Origin: Cryptomeria japonica
Taxonomy: Eukaryota; Streptophyta; Pinopsida; Cupressales; Cupressaceae
Direction: 5' to 3'
DNA length: 64,000 nucleotides
Assembly: GCF_030272615.1 (NCBI RefSeq)
Contig: NC_081415.1
Location: 630,949,240 to 631,013,239, forward strand
The notes under the pieces were generated by a model. The model was not told where the DNA came from, ran no database searches, and was given only the letters and a program-made list of their open reading frames with translations. Positions within the stretch are counted from its first letter, which is position 1. The number at the start of each line of letters is the position of its first letter. Of this stretch, positions 44,904-57,010 are shown one piece after another. Position numbers and translations under genes: made by a program.

Positions 44904-46141
44904 CAATTTAAATTAAGATTGGAATATATCCTCACAACTCAAGGATATTTATCCATGTTGAGCTTCGTGGCTTAAAAGACTGCATTTACTTGACAACTAG
45001 GGGTCGTATAACTTGAAATGGCACAACATTGTGTGTGCATTACATACCTATCTAGGGTTGCCATCCTATGTTAATTACAAAAACTATAGTAAAAGAGAGA
45101 TTTAGAAAATAACTACTAAAAATAATTTTTATTGAAATGGAAATACCAAAGATATAACACTTGTGCAATATAAATTACACATTATTCTACAACAATTCAT
45201 TCTAATGCAATTAAAACAAAGCAACCAATTAATTACTGTAACACAAAGAAACTGTTAACTAATATCGACACTATCTATTCTAGTTCAGTGTAGCTACTAC
45301 AAGAATCAATAAGCAATCAAACTCTTTATTTTACTGAAATTAAAAGAACTACTTCAATATTAAACTCTTGGAACAAAACCAACTAAATTACGCTAAGAGT
45401 AGCTTTACCTCAAGTAGGCCCCCTTGGGTAAGTACTTGGTATAAAATCACAAGATTACACAACTGGTTCATAAATGCATTGCATTCTATTCATCATGATT
45501 TACATACTTACTTCAAAACATAATTGTTGGCACAATCAGAAAATCGTTAACCTTTTCAAGTTGAATGCAAGCTTATTTATACAATTACATCGATGACTGA
45601 TTATCTAATTAACTACTTCACGATCCCTAGATCTAAGGATAGATTTATTAATTGAATAAAAGAAACATAAACTAAAGAAGCATCCTGTTAGGACTAAAAT
45701 TCCTAATGACCATTTAAATTGTAATTATCCACTTGAATTATCTCAACAGACTACTAAATAGCACATGCTTTGGAGGTTAAGATCATGATGAAGCATGTCC
45801 ATGTGTAATTGTTTCCTGAAACTTCTTTTGACCAAATCAATGTTGGTTTTGTCCATGGCTACAAGAGCTAACACGATGCTTTGCTATAAGAACAATTTCT
45901 TTTGGCCGAAGAGATAGTTTTGCATAACAAGCTAGTATATACAACATTTCCATCCATAACATGGACATTCATAAGCATACATGCACTATATTAGATTCAT
46001 TAATTAAACATATTAAAAGTTCTCAAATGAAGTCTTAATATAATAATAGTTCATACTATGACTGAGTTTCATAACACTTATGCCATATAACTTAACTAAA
46101 GTGTGTAATGTAACTAATAAAAGACGGACAAATTAAAGACC
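44904..46141. mobile_element. Unclassified insertion of about 1.24 kb in the LINE RT
   Basis: LINE coding text stops at HLGV (46142 side) and resumes at SLISG (44903 side), so about 1.24 kb is foreign. A possible short duplication GACAC/GACAT flanks it. I see no TG...CA ends, no clear inverted ends, no ORF and no match to other repeats in the window. Candidates are an old LTR fragment or a DNA-transposon derivative. Confidence 0.6.
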
Positions 46142-47480
46142 TCTCACGACACACCAAGATGTTTTGAAGAAGGGCCACGATTGAGAAGTCGAAGAGATTC
46201 CCAATGTGATTGTGTGTCGCCTTCTTTGTACTATAGAATATAATTGAATATTTCTCCTTGTTCATAAGCTGGCCGAATGCAGTTGAGTATTATTCCAATG
46301 TGTATTTGATCTCTTATCTTTCCCTTAGGTTGGCTTCCCCAATTAAAATTGTATCATCAACAAATTGTGCATGGGTGATAGGATTTAAATACTGAGACAC
46401 TTTTATGCCTTTCCAATTGCTATTTTCATACCTTTTCTTAAAGGATCTTCCCATTGATTTTTCCATTAGAATGAACATGAAGGAGTAGATGGGATCTCAT
46501 TATCTCAATCCATTAGCAACCTAGAAGAAACCATACTGGGAACCATTTACGTTTATAGAATACCTCGTAGATGATATGTAGTTGTGAATCATTTCTATCT
46601 AATGTCCATTGAATCCGAATCTCCTAAGCATCACATTGAGAAATCCCCAAACAACCTTGTGATATGCCTTACTAACATCTAGTTTAATCAAAATTCCCTT
46701 GATTCTTTTTTAGCCATCGTATGCACAAACTCGTTAGCCATTATTATGTTGTCAATAATTTCACTTCGTAAGGTAAATCCATTATGTTCCTTTGATATAA
46801 TTGAGTTGAGAACCTTCTTTACTTGGTTGGATAAGACTTTGGTGATAATTTTATAGACCGTGTTGCATAATGAGATAGGGCGGTACTCATTGAAAGTCTT
46901 GCATACATTTTTTGCAAGATGAGGGTGATTGTAGTGTTATTGAAATCTATAACAAATATATGCTTCTATCTAAAATCGTTTACAACCCTACATACATCTT
47001 CCCCAATAAAATTCCTGCACTATTGATAGAATATGTCAAGGAAGCCATATGGGCCTGACGATTTGTTTGAATGTAATTAGAATTTAGTTGCATAAACCTC
47101 CTCCATTGTAATAGTTTCATCGATCATTTTGGTATACATGAAAAAATCATGGCTTTTTGATTTCTATTTGTCCTCAATTTTGATCCTAACAGTTTTTTTG
47201 AAGTATGTCACAACTTCCTTCTCGATAGCTCCTTTGTCATTGATAATTGATCCATTTTTAGCCTTGATGTCTCAAAGCCTATTTTGTACTCTCCTTGCCT
47301 TTGAGGAAGTATGGAAAAACTTTGACTTTACATCACTTGACTATAAGCACATTTCTCTAGCTTTATCTTGCCAATAAACCTCTTCATGAGCCAATACCTA
47401 TTTGTGTTGCACTTGTAACTGCTTTTCCTTATTACAGTCTTTGAGAAACATGCTAGATCTAGTAATTTTGTTATTTAGAT
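46142..47480 (-). pseudogene. LINE ORF2 reverse transcriptase
   Basis: On the - strand: KEHNGFTLRSEIIDNII and GILIKLDVSKAYHKVVWGFL (46651-46690) mark RT motifs 2-3, GANGLR-type motif 4 is near 46500, and FVDD is at 46353-46364 (usual FADD). The segment from 47480 down to 47100 is the linker between endonuclease and RT (SGPYGFLDIFYQ). Several stops, for example near 47040 and 46720. Confidence 0.85.
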
Positions 47481-47495
47481 CTTCTAGTTCTTTTT

Positions 47496-47630
47496 TTTTT
47501 TTGATAAGTCACAACAGAAGCAATATTTTTAGCTTTACCCTAGAGCTAAGAACCAGTCGAGTGGACTCGAACCCAAGACCTCCCATGTAGGAGGCTCACA
47601 GCTAACTTATGCATTGTGGGGTCATCCCCC
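47496..47630 (-). mobile_element. tRNA-derived SINE, about 135 bp
   Basis: On the - strand: box A-like TTAGCTGTGAGCC (near 47593-47606) and box B GGGTTCGAGTCC (47563-47574), followed by a short body and an A-run (T-run on + at 47491-47502). An exact ~15-bp duplication CTTCTAGTTCTTTTT flanks it (47481-47495 and 47631-47645). Internal pol III promoter, A-tail and long duplication identify a SINE. It sits in the LINE and may have used LINE enzymes. Confidence 0.85.
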
Positions 47631-47645
47631 CTTCTAGTTCTTTTT

Positions 47646-48566
47646 CTATTCTCTCCTTTTGCTGAAATATATTCCTAAAGACATTCGTGTTACATACTTT
47701 AAGCTTTGATTTTTTAAACTGAGGTTTCTTTGTAAATGCATAGATTATATTTTCATCAATATGGTAATCCTTCCAACAGGCCTCCAATAAAGGTAAGAGA
47801 CTTTCTTCTTGCCATTACATGTTCTCAAATTTGAAGTAATTCTTGGCCAATTTTTCTCCATTCTTTATCTTCAGTAAAATTGGAAAATGATCTAAAATTG
47901 AAATAGGAAAAATTTGGTTTCTATAATCATAGGTCCTACTAGCCAATCCATTGAAAATAAGAATCTGTCTAGTCTCTCTAAAATATTTGTGAAGCCTAGG
48001 CATCTATTGATCCAAGTATACACTCCATTATTTATAGCGAAATCTATTCACTGAATCTCATTCACAAAATCACTAAAGTCCTTAATATTCTTATTTATTT
48101 TGTTGATCCCACTATTTTTCTTATTTAGTTCTAGTATTGTGTTGAAGTCTCCACCCAGGATGAAGTGTCGATGTCCCAAGTTTTTGACCATGTTGCTTAA
48201 AGTAGCTCATGTGTCTTTTTTATCCTCGGTCCTGATTAGTCCATAAATACTGAATAAAGTGAAACTCATATTTATATTGAGATAATTAAACTTGGCACTC
48301 TATCCAATAATTTGTAATTGAACCAACTTCACTAAGATACTATTATTCTTACAAAGTACACCAAGTTCGCCAGCTGATCCAATACAATCATGAAAGATGC
48401 TTATCCATGATCTACAATATTTAATAAACTTTCCTACTTCCACACAATTAAGTTTAGTATCCTAGAATAATATTATATCTATATTCATTTTATCTAAATG
48501 ATTCTTAATTGAGCATCACTTTTCACGGGTATTCAAGCCCTTGACATTCCATGATGTGGTTTGCAT
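47646..48566 (-). pseudogene. LINE ORF2 N-terminus: apurinic-type endonuclease
   Basis: ATG at 48566 gives MQTTSWNVKGLN, the normal start of a LINE endonuclease (exonuclease-endonuclease-phosphatase fold). GGDFNTI is at about 48138-48158. The LDHFPILLKI motif, near 47880-47900, stands where SDHxPI is usual. Stops near 48520, 48460 and 48290. Confidence 0.87.
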
Positions 48567-49400
48567 TGCTCTCCAAGGGAGATCTTAGCCCCTTTGGATT
48601 TTAGAATGTTGTGATGCTCTATAGTCCTTTTTCAGTTGCTCCCTCTTCTCTTTTTTGCTTGTTTTATTTTCTTCCTTTGCCTTTTCTTGTTTTGTCCATG
48701 ACCTTGGCTATAGATTGGCTAATGCACCTCGTGTCTAAAATATCAAGATAAAATACATCTATGAATTTGTTTGATTCAAAATTCTTAAAGTCCACATATT
48801 CTCATATCAAACTCAAAATCTCATCTTCTTTTCCCTCTATTCTTTATACAGAAGAATTCACAACTTTGGGAATGCCTACTTCCAACCAATCATTTATGTC
48901 CTTTCTTGTGTTTTGAATTGTAATATTACTTGGCTTATCACCTATAGAGTTAATTGAATTCACACCCATTTTTCCATTTGAGAGAATATTCAAAGGATTC
49001 AAGGATTTGAGTTGTAAATTTTTATCCATTGGGGATCCATACTTATTTGCTTCTACAACATCAGAAATCGATGCTTTTATTATTTATTTGTTAGGAATAT
49101 TGGGATAGACACCATTACCAACATCTTTTGGTCTCTAAACCTTTTTAACTTGGGTATTTTGGTTGCAGTCCTTTTCTTGATGTTTCCTGCAATGACATTT
49201 TAAGAAAAAATTCTATTTTCCTCAATTTCTATGGATTGGATCCACTAGTCTCCCTCTACACTAAGTAAAATTGTGTTTGGGATTTTCCTTATTGTCACAA
49301 TTTGAAGCCATTAATACAAATGCAAATCTTCTTCTATTATTTTTGTATTTATATCGATTAGGGTTCCCAAAGAATGCTTGATCTTTTCTACGCAACTTTT
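48567..49400 (-). pseudogene. Probable LINE ORF1 C-terminal part
   Basis: A knuckle-like CHCRKHQEKDC is near 49190, followed by a low-complexity asparagine/serine/lysine-rich tail running to the ORF2 start. LINE ORF1 proteins often end in a CCHC knuckle. Stops at several places. The call rests on position and on one short motif. Confidence 0.5.
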
Positions 49401-49414
49401 CAACCAATATTAAT

Positions 49415-49663
49415 CTAATATAAGTCAAGAGTAAAACCTTGGAAATTTTGAAGGTGCATATACATATGTGAGAAAGAAATTTTCACCCAAGTCAAAGAAA
49501 GAGACCACCATTGAAATTGAATTCCTACTCCCCAAACACCAAGAGAAGGTGATGTTATGAGGTTTCCAAAAACAAACCACCCCAACATTACCATGTGCTC
49601 CCATACACAAATAATGACCACCTTGCCAAATCCTAGATGAAATACAAGACATATCTTCCACAA
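49415..49663 (-). pseudogene. Fragment of a second LINE endonuclease
   Basis: The 78-82-codon frames read SRIWQGGHYLCMGAHGN, VCFWKPHNITFSW and FFLTYVYAPSKF. This looks like the part of a LINE endonuclease before GGDFN. The LINE to its left already has its own endonuclease, so this is probably a separate, truncated LINE. Confidence 0.5.
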
Positions 49664-49680
49664 ATAATTTTTTTATTAGA

Positions 49681-51008
49681 TGAAAATGGAATCAGGTAGT
49701 ATTAGGACCTAACTCTACTTTCATTCAAACATTGGAATACAAAAGCACTTAAAGGAGTCATTCTCTTTGACTCACTCTTGTCAAAGAGAGCCAAGGGATA
49801 CTTTTAGGGTTTCTATCCTTTGCTACTATGAAAGGGAATGTGCAAAATATGAGAGAATGTGAAACTATGTAAAGAAGATGAATACACGTGACTAAAACAA
49901 CAAGAACAACAGACTGATAAATAAAAAACTAAGAAAATAAGTATAGATATGAGAATGGAATTTTGTTGTGCACCTGTAGTCAAAACTTGAACTTGAATTG
50001 GTAGGACCAGAGTCTTGTACGACCTAGTTTGAGAAACTATGATGAGCTGCAAATTGGGAATATGTTTTTTGAGACTGTTTGAGCTCCGTGCTAGAAATTT
50101 AAAGTAGAACAAGGAGGACCAGGGCATGGAGATCCCTGGTACTAGAAAATAAGGGCATGGGGGAACCTTGGTTCCTAAAAACCAGGATCAATTTCTGTCA
50201 GCAAACCTGCACCTATTTGTTGGGACTTTTCAGAAACTACCTACTTCAATAGAAACCTATAACTGCACACAAGAGGAAATAAAGGAGGGTTGTGGAAATG
50301 GGTTTTCCTTAGGTCAAACATTGAGTTTGGAATTAACCCTAATTGAAATACAATTTGAACTTGAACTGCATTGGAAAAGCTTACCCTTTGAGGGCAAGGT
50401 TGAAATGCTTGAATGTAAATGATTATACCTTCAATAGGTAATGCAATGTTCTTAGGATAAGTCCTCCATGTGTTGATGCAATAACATGATAAATCACATA
50501 AAATCCATCATGAAATTATAATTGAAGATGCCTTGATTTTTTTTTTCTCCTTGAATTAAATTTTCTATTCAAAAAGAAAGAATTTCTCTTGAATTGATGA
50601 TAATGTTAGCATATGATTAGATTATGAAAATGAATTGAGAAGGATTTCTTATATAGAGATTTTTATAATTAAAGTCACCTTTAGACCGACTTAGAATTGA
50701 TATATTTTTGCATGAAGCGGGATTTGGATAGGGTAATAGCACCTTAATGATCTCTTGAAATTTGGGGGAAAAAGTTTAGGAGTAGGTAGTATACTAGTTG
50801 GTCTAACCAACTTTTTTATGATTTTCTAGGGCGAGATAGCATGATTCTAATGCTAAATATAGCTTGGTGGATCGAACCAAGATGTATAGATATGCAAAAT
50901 ATGCTTTGAGAGTTGAAATTAGGGCAAGATTAGGATTAAATCAGGATTAAAATAATAAAATGCATGCCTAGAATTAAGGGCCCAAAAAAGAGTGTGATGA
51001 TGTAATAA
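49681..51008 (-). repeat. LTR of a gag-only-like family, - strand, interrupted at its 5' side
   Basis: Read on the - strand it has, in order, a TATA box (50648-50655), GAAG/GTATAATC (50428 down), TTTGACCTAAGG (50317 down), an acceptor-like CTTGTGTGCAG ending at 50263, and a 27-nt GGACC hairpin (50116-50142). This is the same order as the LTR at 24831. The low end is set at TGAAAATGG (49681). The high end probably lies beyond the solo LTR that begins at 51014. Confidence 0.65.
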
Positions 51009-51013
51009 AGTGG

Positions 51014-52145
51014 TATAGTGTCCTAAATTGTACTCCCTTATATTTTTTTCTGTATTTGGGCTCTCACCTTGGTATTCATGCTTCGAGGCCTAAATGGGAC
51101 CAAATTTTTTTTATACTATGTAAATTTGTTACCATTTTGAATGCAAACATCATCTTGCCCCTTAATTCTGGTCTCTCATTGAGTAGGACTAGGATGTGGC
51201 ACCTTGGTCCTCCCAATTAGGAACCAAATTTGGGCCCCTCAATGGTCATGAAATATGAGCAGGAATTATAGCTTTGTGTTGGTTCATGTCAGAAAATTAT
51301 TTTTTTTTTTGATGGGCAAGTATAAAAGGAGGTCTACCCCTCTCATTTTAGCATCCACACACATGAAATTCAATTTGACAGCAAACAATCAAGCATTCAA
51401 GTTCAAGCAAGCAAGCAATCAATCTTCTTTCAAGCATTAGAGTTGACATTCATGTTCTATGTTATTGAAGGCTTCATGAAACCCTAATTCCTTGTGGAGA
51501 CAAACAAAACTTCACAAGGAGGTATAACATTTATGTTTTAGTCATTATTCAACATCTCCCTCAAAAGGAGAATGTTTCCTTTACTACAATTCAATCTAAT
51601 TTCATTTATGTTTCATGGTTAATTCCAAAACCGAGGTTTGACTTAGGCAAAACCCTATTTCCAACCTATTTCCCCTTCTTTCTATGTGTAGGAAATAGGT
51701 ACGGATCTGGGGTCTTCAAGATATGCTTTATTTATAGAGATGAATAGATCCCCCATTGGAGTGCAAAAAGTTCGGAGTACCAGAGCAATTGTCACACCAA
51801 ACCTAATAAATCAAGAGCTCCTTATGCGAACAGATCCAAATCCTCTTACAATCCTCAAATCTAGGTTTGTGGCTCAATCCGACGACTATAACTCGTCATT
51901 TATGCATTTTTACATCAATTTCCAACATATTTACCCTAATTTCAGCATTTTCACAATTCAACTTAAAAGAGGGCAATTCAATGCAATCCCCTCATAAATC
52001 CAATAGATTTATTAGCCCTTATCCTTGTTGGTTTGTGGCTAGATCTATTAGGTTTACCTCCCTCTTTTAATGTAATGGTCGCCAAGTAAAAATTAACAGC
52101 TTTCATACATCTAATTTTGGAAACCCTATTTTTTCACCAATTACA
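51014..52145 (+). repeat. Solo LTR, 1132 bp, of a gag-only-like family
   Basis: An exact 5-bp duplication AGTGG flanks it (51009-51013 and 52146-52150). It starts TATAGTGTCCTAAATTG, a decayed TGTAGTGTCC, and ends CCAATTACA. In order: U3 hairpin (51186-51210), TATA box (51321-51328), intron-like segment 51522-51691, TTTGAC at 51637-51642. No primer site follows, so it is solo. Confidence 0.88.
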
Positions 52146-52150
52146 AGTGG

Positions 52151-52224
52151 AATAAGACCCATACTATTAATTTAAATCAATAAAGGTCCTATAATACATA
52201 TAGGAAAGGGAAAGACTAAAATAG
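52151..52224. other. Short spacer between solo LTR and next element
   Basis: 74 bases of AT-rich DNA without features; it ends with AATAG, the putative target five-mer of the next element. Confidence 0.5.
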
Positions 52225-53437
52225 TGTAATGGTGGGAAAATTAGGGTTAGGGTTAAATTAATATAATAAAAACACTCAATTACCTAGTTAACCATTACAT
52301 TAGGGAGGAGAGGAAATCTAATAGTTCTAGCCTTGAAGGACTGAGATTCTAATTAGATTCTAGGCTCTCTTTGTAGGGCCTTTCTCCTTCCCTAGATTGA
52401 ATTGATTTGATTGTTGATGATTAGGGCAAAATAGGTGATAAATGAATTGATTTGACAAAAAATGTAAGCTACAGATATCGCATGGAGCCACTAACCTCAA
52501 TCTGGGCAAAGTGAGATGTTTGGAATCTACTCTCAAAAGTCCGACCTGATATTTAGCAACCAAGTAGTATCAATTCACCATGGTCCTCCAAATTTTCCAC
52601 CGTTGAAAGGTGAACTTGTTCATCTCTGTGAACTTTGTCGATCCTCTCAAGCACAACTCTATACCTGTTTCCTGTACATTGAAAGAAAGGAGAAATTATT
52701 GGGATTAGGGGTTTGTCTAAGTCAAACCAGGGTTTAGGAATTAACCTTGATGAAATAATGCAAATACTAAAATAAATATGGAATAGATATACCTCAAATC
52801 TACAATTGTTGATGATGATGCTTTACTCTTTGAATGTAATCATAAATGTTGAATGTAATGGTATGAAAAACACATGAACGTGAAAAAAACTAATCACGCA
52901 TACATGCTTAATCAAGATTGATATAATTTTGTTTCACAATGCTTGAAGGATGAATATGCAGCCCTAAAGATCTCTAAAAATGCTTGTTGAATGCTTCACA
53001 AATGCATGACTCTTAGATTTCTTAGATTGTTAGATGAAAATGGGTTGATAAAATGTATTTATATAGGGTTCCATAGGTAATTTACCAATTAGGCCGACCT
53101 CCAGCAGTCATGTATAGTCATAGGGATCAATTCCCATCGGGGAGATGCAACTCTTGCCCTATTTCAAGTTTGGGACCCATTGAGGGAGACCATGGCATTT
53201 TGGGAGACATGGTCCAGACTAGGGAATTCCACACCCTGGTCCCTCTACAAACAAGACCAAGATAAATCTTAAGGGAGAGGGGTACCTCATCAATCGATCC
53301 ACCAATGGGTGTTCATTACCTCAAAGTTGGAGAATGGGGTCAAATCTGACCTAGAGAGGGGATGAGGGTAGGACACACTAAAGTGGGAGCACAAACATGA
53401 GGTGTTAATTGGATCAGTAATAATTTACAACACTACA
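52225..53437 (-). repeat. 3' LTR of the decayed gag-only-like element (1213 bp)
   Basis: On the - strand it starts TGTAGTGTTGTAAATT and ends ACCATTACA. It has twin U3 hairpins (53188-53215 and 53217-53242), a TATA box (53058-53065), an intron-like segment (52792 down to 52672) and one GGACCATGG half-site near 52585. The first part of its partner is 57011-57206. Confidence 0.88.
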
Positions 53438-53452
53438 TTTAGCCCCCACTTT
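53438..53452 (-). promoter_or_regulatory. Polypurine tract
   Basis: AAAGTGGGGGCTAAA on the - strand, identical to the tract at 31387-31401. Confidence 0.88.
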
Positions 53453-55639
53453 AATGAGAGTATTAGCTTATGCAAATACTCATGGTAAAGTAGATGAAAG
53501 ATGAAAGAGAGGAGCAATTAGGAGCGTTATCATAAGGATTATAAGACATCAATAATTTTGAGGAACCAAGCCCCCAATCTTAGGATCTTGACTCACATAA
53601 TCACATGCAAGGCCACACAAAACAAGACAAATACAAAAAAGGAAAACAAATAAAAGACAAAAGACACAAAAGCTAAAAACCAAAACAAGACCTCAAGTCA
53701 ACTAGCTAAAGAGACCTCGATGACCAAAATATCTCAACCACTAATATCATTAATCTTGAAACACCATCACAAGGACATAAACAATCACATAAAAAGAGCA
53801 ATAGCATGCATCAAACCATGAACCACAAATAGCCAAGCTATGAGCTCATGGAGAGAAGAAAGGAGGAAACATGGATGACATGGGCTAGCTGTGTTTTGCT
53901 AGATGATCCATGAGAGGAAGAGAAAGATAGGACATAGATACCACATGCTATCTATGTTTTTCTAGGTAATCCATGTTGGGGAGGATAGTAAGAATAATCT
54001 AGTAGTGTTTTCCTAGTTCCACTCATGATGTTGTGTATGTAATTATCTGGTTTCAAATGTTATGCATCTCGTATGAGTTTATTTTCTCTGGTTTTGAGTA
54101 TGCAACAACTTGTATAAGACATGAAATCAAAATGCAAATGTGTCTAGTTTCAAGAATGAAACATCTTGTATAAGAGTTTGTTTTCTCTAGTTTTGAGTTT
54201 GAACACCCCGTGTAAGACAAATATACGCTTGGTTTAGGGAACATCTCATGTAAGACTTTGTTTTGTCTAGTTTCAAGAATGTGTAACCTCGTATAGGACA
54301 TATATAATTGTTTCATTTGGTTTCAGGTATGAAGCATCTCGTGTAAGACTTTGTTTTGTCTGGTTTTGAGAATGAACACCCCATTTAAGACATTGCAAAA
54401 ATATAGTATAGTATAGTACAAAGAGGGCAATATGTATGCCCCCCTTAAGATCTCAACATAGCCATATGTTGATGTATCAAGAAATCTAGAAGCAAGGATA
54501 CCCAACTTCAACACTAAGGAGATATCCTTTTTGGAAACAATGTTCATAAATCCAAGCTAAAGAGGTAATACTCTTACAAGAAAAGATAAGATCATTGAAA
54601 AAGAGATATCTTGCAACAAGTGTAAAGGGAATTCTTGGAGGAGAAGAGATCTTTTCTCCAAAGACATCTACCTCCAAGAGGATTTTCTTGAACAAACATA
54701 ACATCTTCTACCAAAAGAGAGGAAGGAGAATAAGAATGCATACCTTCTTCCTATTTCTAGGTAAAGGGATTATTGATGAAGGATGACACACTTTTGACCC
54801 AAAGTGAGGGGTATGTTTATAATAGATATACATTTCCAAGTGTAAAAGAGGTTTCAGTAAAGGATACACACCTCTTGAATAAGAGAGAATCCTTGAGAAA
54901 ACAAACAACTTCACATAAGGAGTGACATCATATGATAAGCAAACACCATTCAACAAAGGAAAAGTGGATCCTTAGAAAGGATAGGAAAGATCAATGCCCC
55001 TAAGTGTAGGGACAATGAGAAGAATTACACAACCTCTAAGGAGAAATTATACATAAGAAAATAAACTATTCCAAGCAAAGAAAGGTCCTAAAAAAATAAC
55101 ACACATGTACTCGCATGAAATAATATTGAATGAAAGAAAATACATCACATGTGATATGGAAAATGCATCTCTAATGGAGAGGTAATCTTCAAAAAAGAAA
55201 GGGAGAATTGAATATATATTTTCTTTTCCCCCCAAGCAAGGAAACAAGGAAGAAATATGTTGCTGCCCCAAGATGTTTTTTATTCAAATAACATCACCAC
55301 TCATGACAAAGAGCCCCCAATGAATTTAACTACTAGTGTCATAGGGTGAGGAGCAACATGGAGGGTTAATGGAGTGATAAGGCACTACCTCTTCACTAAG
55401 AAAGAGTGCAAGATCGGTTGTAAGAGCTATGCAGGCTCTATCATATTGGTCTTGAACAAATGTTTTTAATGCTTTACAATTTTCAAGAGAATAAGAATAA
55501 CTATGATGAAAAAGATAATTTTTGTCACCTTCTTTACGCTTATAATTGTGATTAAGTTTAATGAAAGAAAAAACAACATTCTTATCAAAATATTCTAGTA
55601 GCTAATTTCTATTGGTCATCAATAGGAATAGGTATTGTC
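53453..55639 (-). other. 3' noncoding part of the decayed element, with tandem repeats
   Basis: No credible protein. Near the PPT it resembles 31250-31386 in reverse. A tandem field lies at 54060-54395. The AG-rich stretch at 54590-55270 has many AAGAGA steps and looks like degenerate repeats. Frames of 70-87 codons here follow the repeats. Confidence 0.55.
54060..54395 (+). repeat. Degenerate ~55-65-bp tandem repeat
   Basis: About six units share CATCTCGTGTAAGACTTTG followed by TTTTGTCTAGTTTCAAGAAT, with many substitutions. Confidence 0.8.
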
Positions 55640-56660
55640 TCTTGAGATGTAGTAAAAAGGGTTGTTAGAAGGAAATGAATCATTTTCTATGATTTTAACT
55701 ATGTGATTATCAATGAGTCCTTGAATTCTTGGACAATCATTGGTATCATGGTCATTAGTTTGATGATGTGAGCACAAAGGAGTGTTTGAGGAACAAACAC
55801 CCTTAGATGGACGATGGAGTTTATGTTTTGAAAATTATTCTTTAAGATTTTGTACCCTAAGGAGATCATCCATAGGTGAATTATGAGGATGTTTTAGACC
55901 TTTTGTACTAGCTTGTGTAGGATGGTTTATAGGGATTTTGATTCCATGTTCAAATTTTCCAATTTCTTATCCTCTATAACCTTTTTTTGATATTATGTTA
56001 TAGCCACTCCTATAAGAATGTTGCAATTGAGAAGAATAAGGAATATTATAATGAGCTTCTTTAAAATTTAGTGTAAGATCATTGACTAGAAGGAAACGAG
56101 GAGAAGTAGATGACGAAGGAATATCCTTTGTGGGGAAATTCTCCTTTCTTTCATCATTAATATCCTCTTTGATAGGTTGGGAAGGAATATCCTTATCATC
56201 TAAGGCTTAATCTTTACTTAATGTTATATGGGGAGATAGATCATGAATGCAATGCATAACATCATCTTGTCTACAAATGTTTTGATGGTTAAGATAAGCT
56301 CTAGGAGATTAAGGAGAATCTAGAGAGATTGAAACACCAATATTTTGACGGTGCCCCCCTTGCACTAGGGTATGTGTATGAGAAGAATATGGTGCCATGT
56401 TTCTCTTCAATGCTTTTTCTCCATTAGAGAGATCATTGATAGGAGTATTAACTTTGTCTTCATTCACATGAGATACCCTAGGAGAGGTACAAGTGTTAGG
56501 TTTTTCATAATTATCTACAAAAGATTTTATGTGATCCACATATGTAATGCATTTTCTTAAAAATATCACCATAAAACAACATGCATCATGGATAAAAGCT
56601 TTGAGATTTAGTTGATTAATAGGAAACATTTTGGAAATTCTAAAAATGCAATATGCCAAA
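55640..56660 (-). pseudogene. Gag remnant of the decayed element
   Basis: On the - strand the segment near 55775-55730 reads CSHHQTNDHDTNDCP, a CX2HX4HX4C knuckle followed by GLIDN, just as in the intact gag-only ORF. The 116-codon frame at 56309-56659 and shorter frames between would be the upstream gag, but similarity there is weak. Stops and shifts are frequent. Confidence 0.7.
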
Positions 56661-56991
56661 GTGCTATTAATGAAAAGAAGTAATGTAAATTGAAAGAAAC
56701 CATTAATGGTATTGATAAATATAAGTAAAAAGAAATGTAATTATATGTAAAATATCAAACAAATCAGATCTATTAAGTGCCATTATGAATGCCTAAGATT
56801 AGATATGGAAAAACAAGATGCAAATTATGCAACCCACAAATCAAATTAACCAAAACAAATTAGGGTTTTTTAGAATTTAACATCTAAATTTATGTATGTT
56901 TTATTAAAAGTATAATTTATGAGTGCCAAATTGAAAATTAAAATGCCCACCAAATCAAATCTGAGAACAAAAATCAGAAAAAGTGGTGTAA

Positions 56992-57007
56992 GAAGTCAGG
57001 TTCACCA
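56992..57007 (-). promoter_or_regulatory. Primer binding site of the decayed element
   Basis: TGGTGAACCTGACTTC on the - strand, three bases from the 5' LTR; it matches the site at 26062 over its first nine bases and most of the rest. Confidence 0.8.
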
Positions 57008-57010
57008 AAA

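Larger units (their letters stand above)
40798..49400 (-). mobile_element. L1-type LINE retrotransposon, decayed and interrupted four times
   Basis: On the - strand: a likely ORF1 tail, then ORF2 with endonuclease, RT, zinc-binding region and RNase H, the order of plant L1 elements. A T-run (40798-40812) just past RNase H would be the poly(A) tail in reverse. The coding text resumes correctly across a SINE (47496-47630), an unclassified insert (about 44904-46141), a solo LTR (42960-44760) and a MITE (41815-42112). All four are therefore insertions into the LINE. Many stops. 5' end uncertain. Confidence 0.85.

Noticed and set aside
47563-47606. tRNA gene suggested by GGGTTCGAGTCC and a box A-like block
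   Set aside because: No cloverleaf acceptor stem pairs with it, and an A-tail plus a 15-bp duplication shows a SINE.
49813-50127. 104-codon - strand ORF with a hydrophobic core
   Set aside because: It lies within an LTR downstream of the intron-like segment and has no recognisable domain; not kept in related LTRs.
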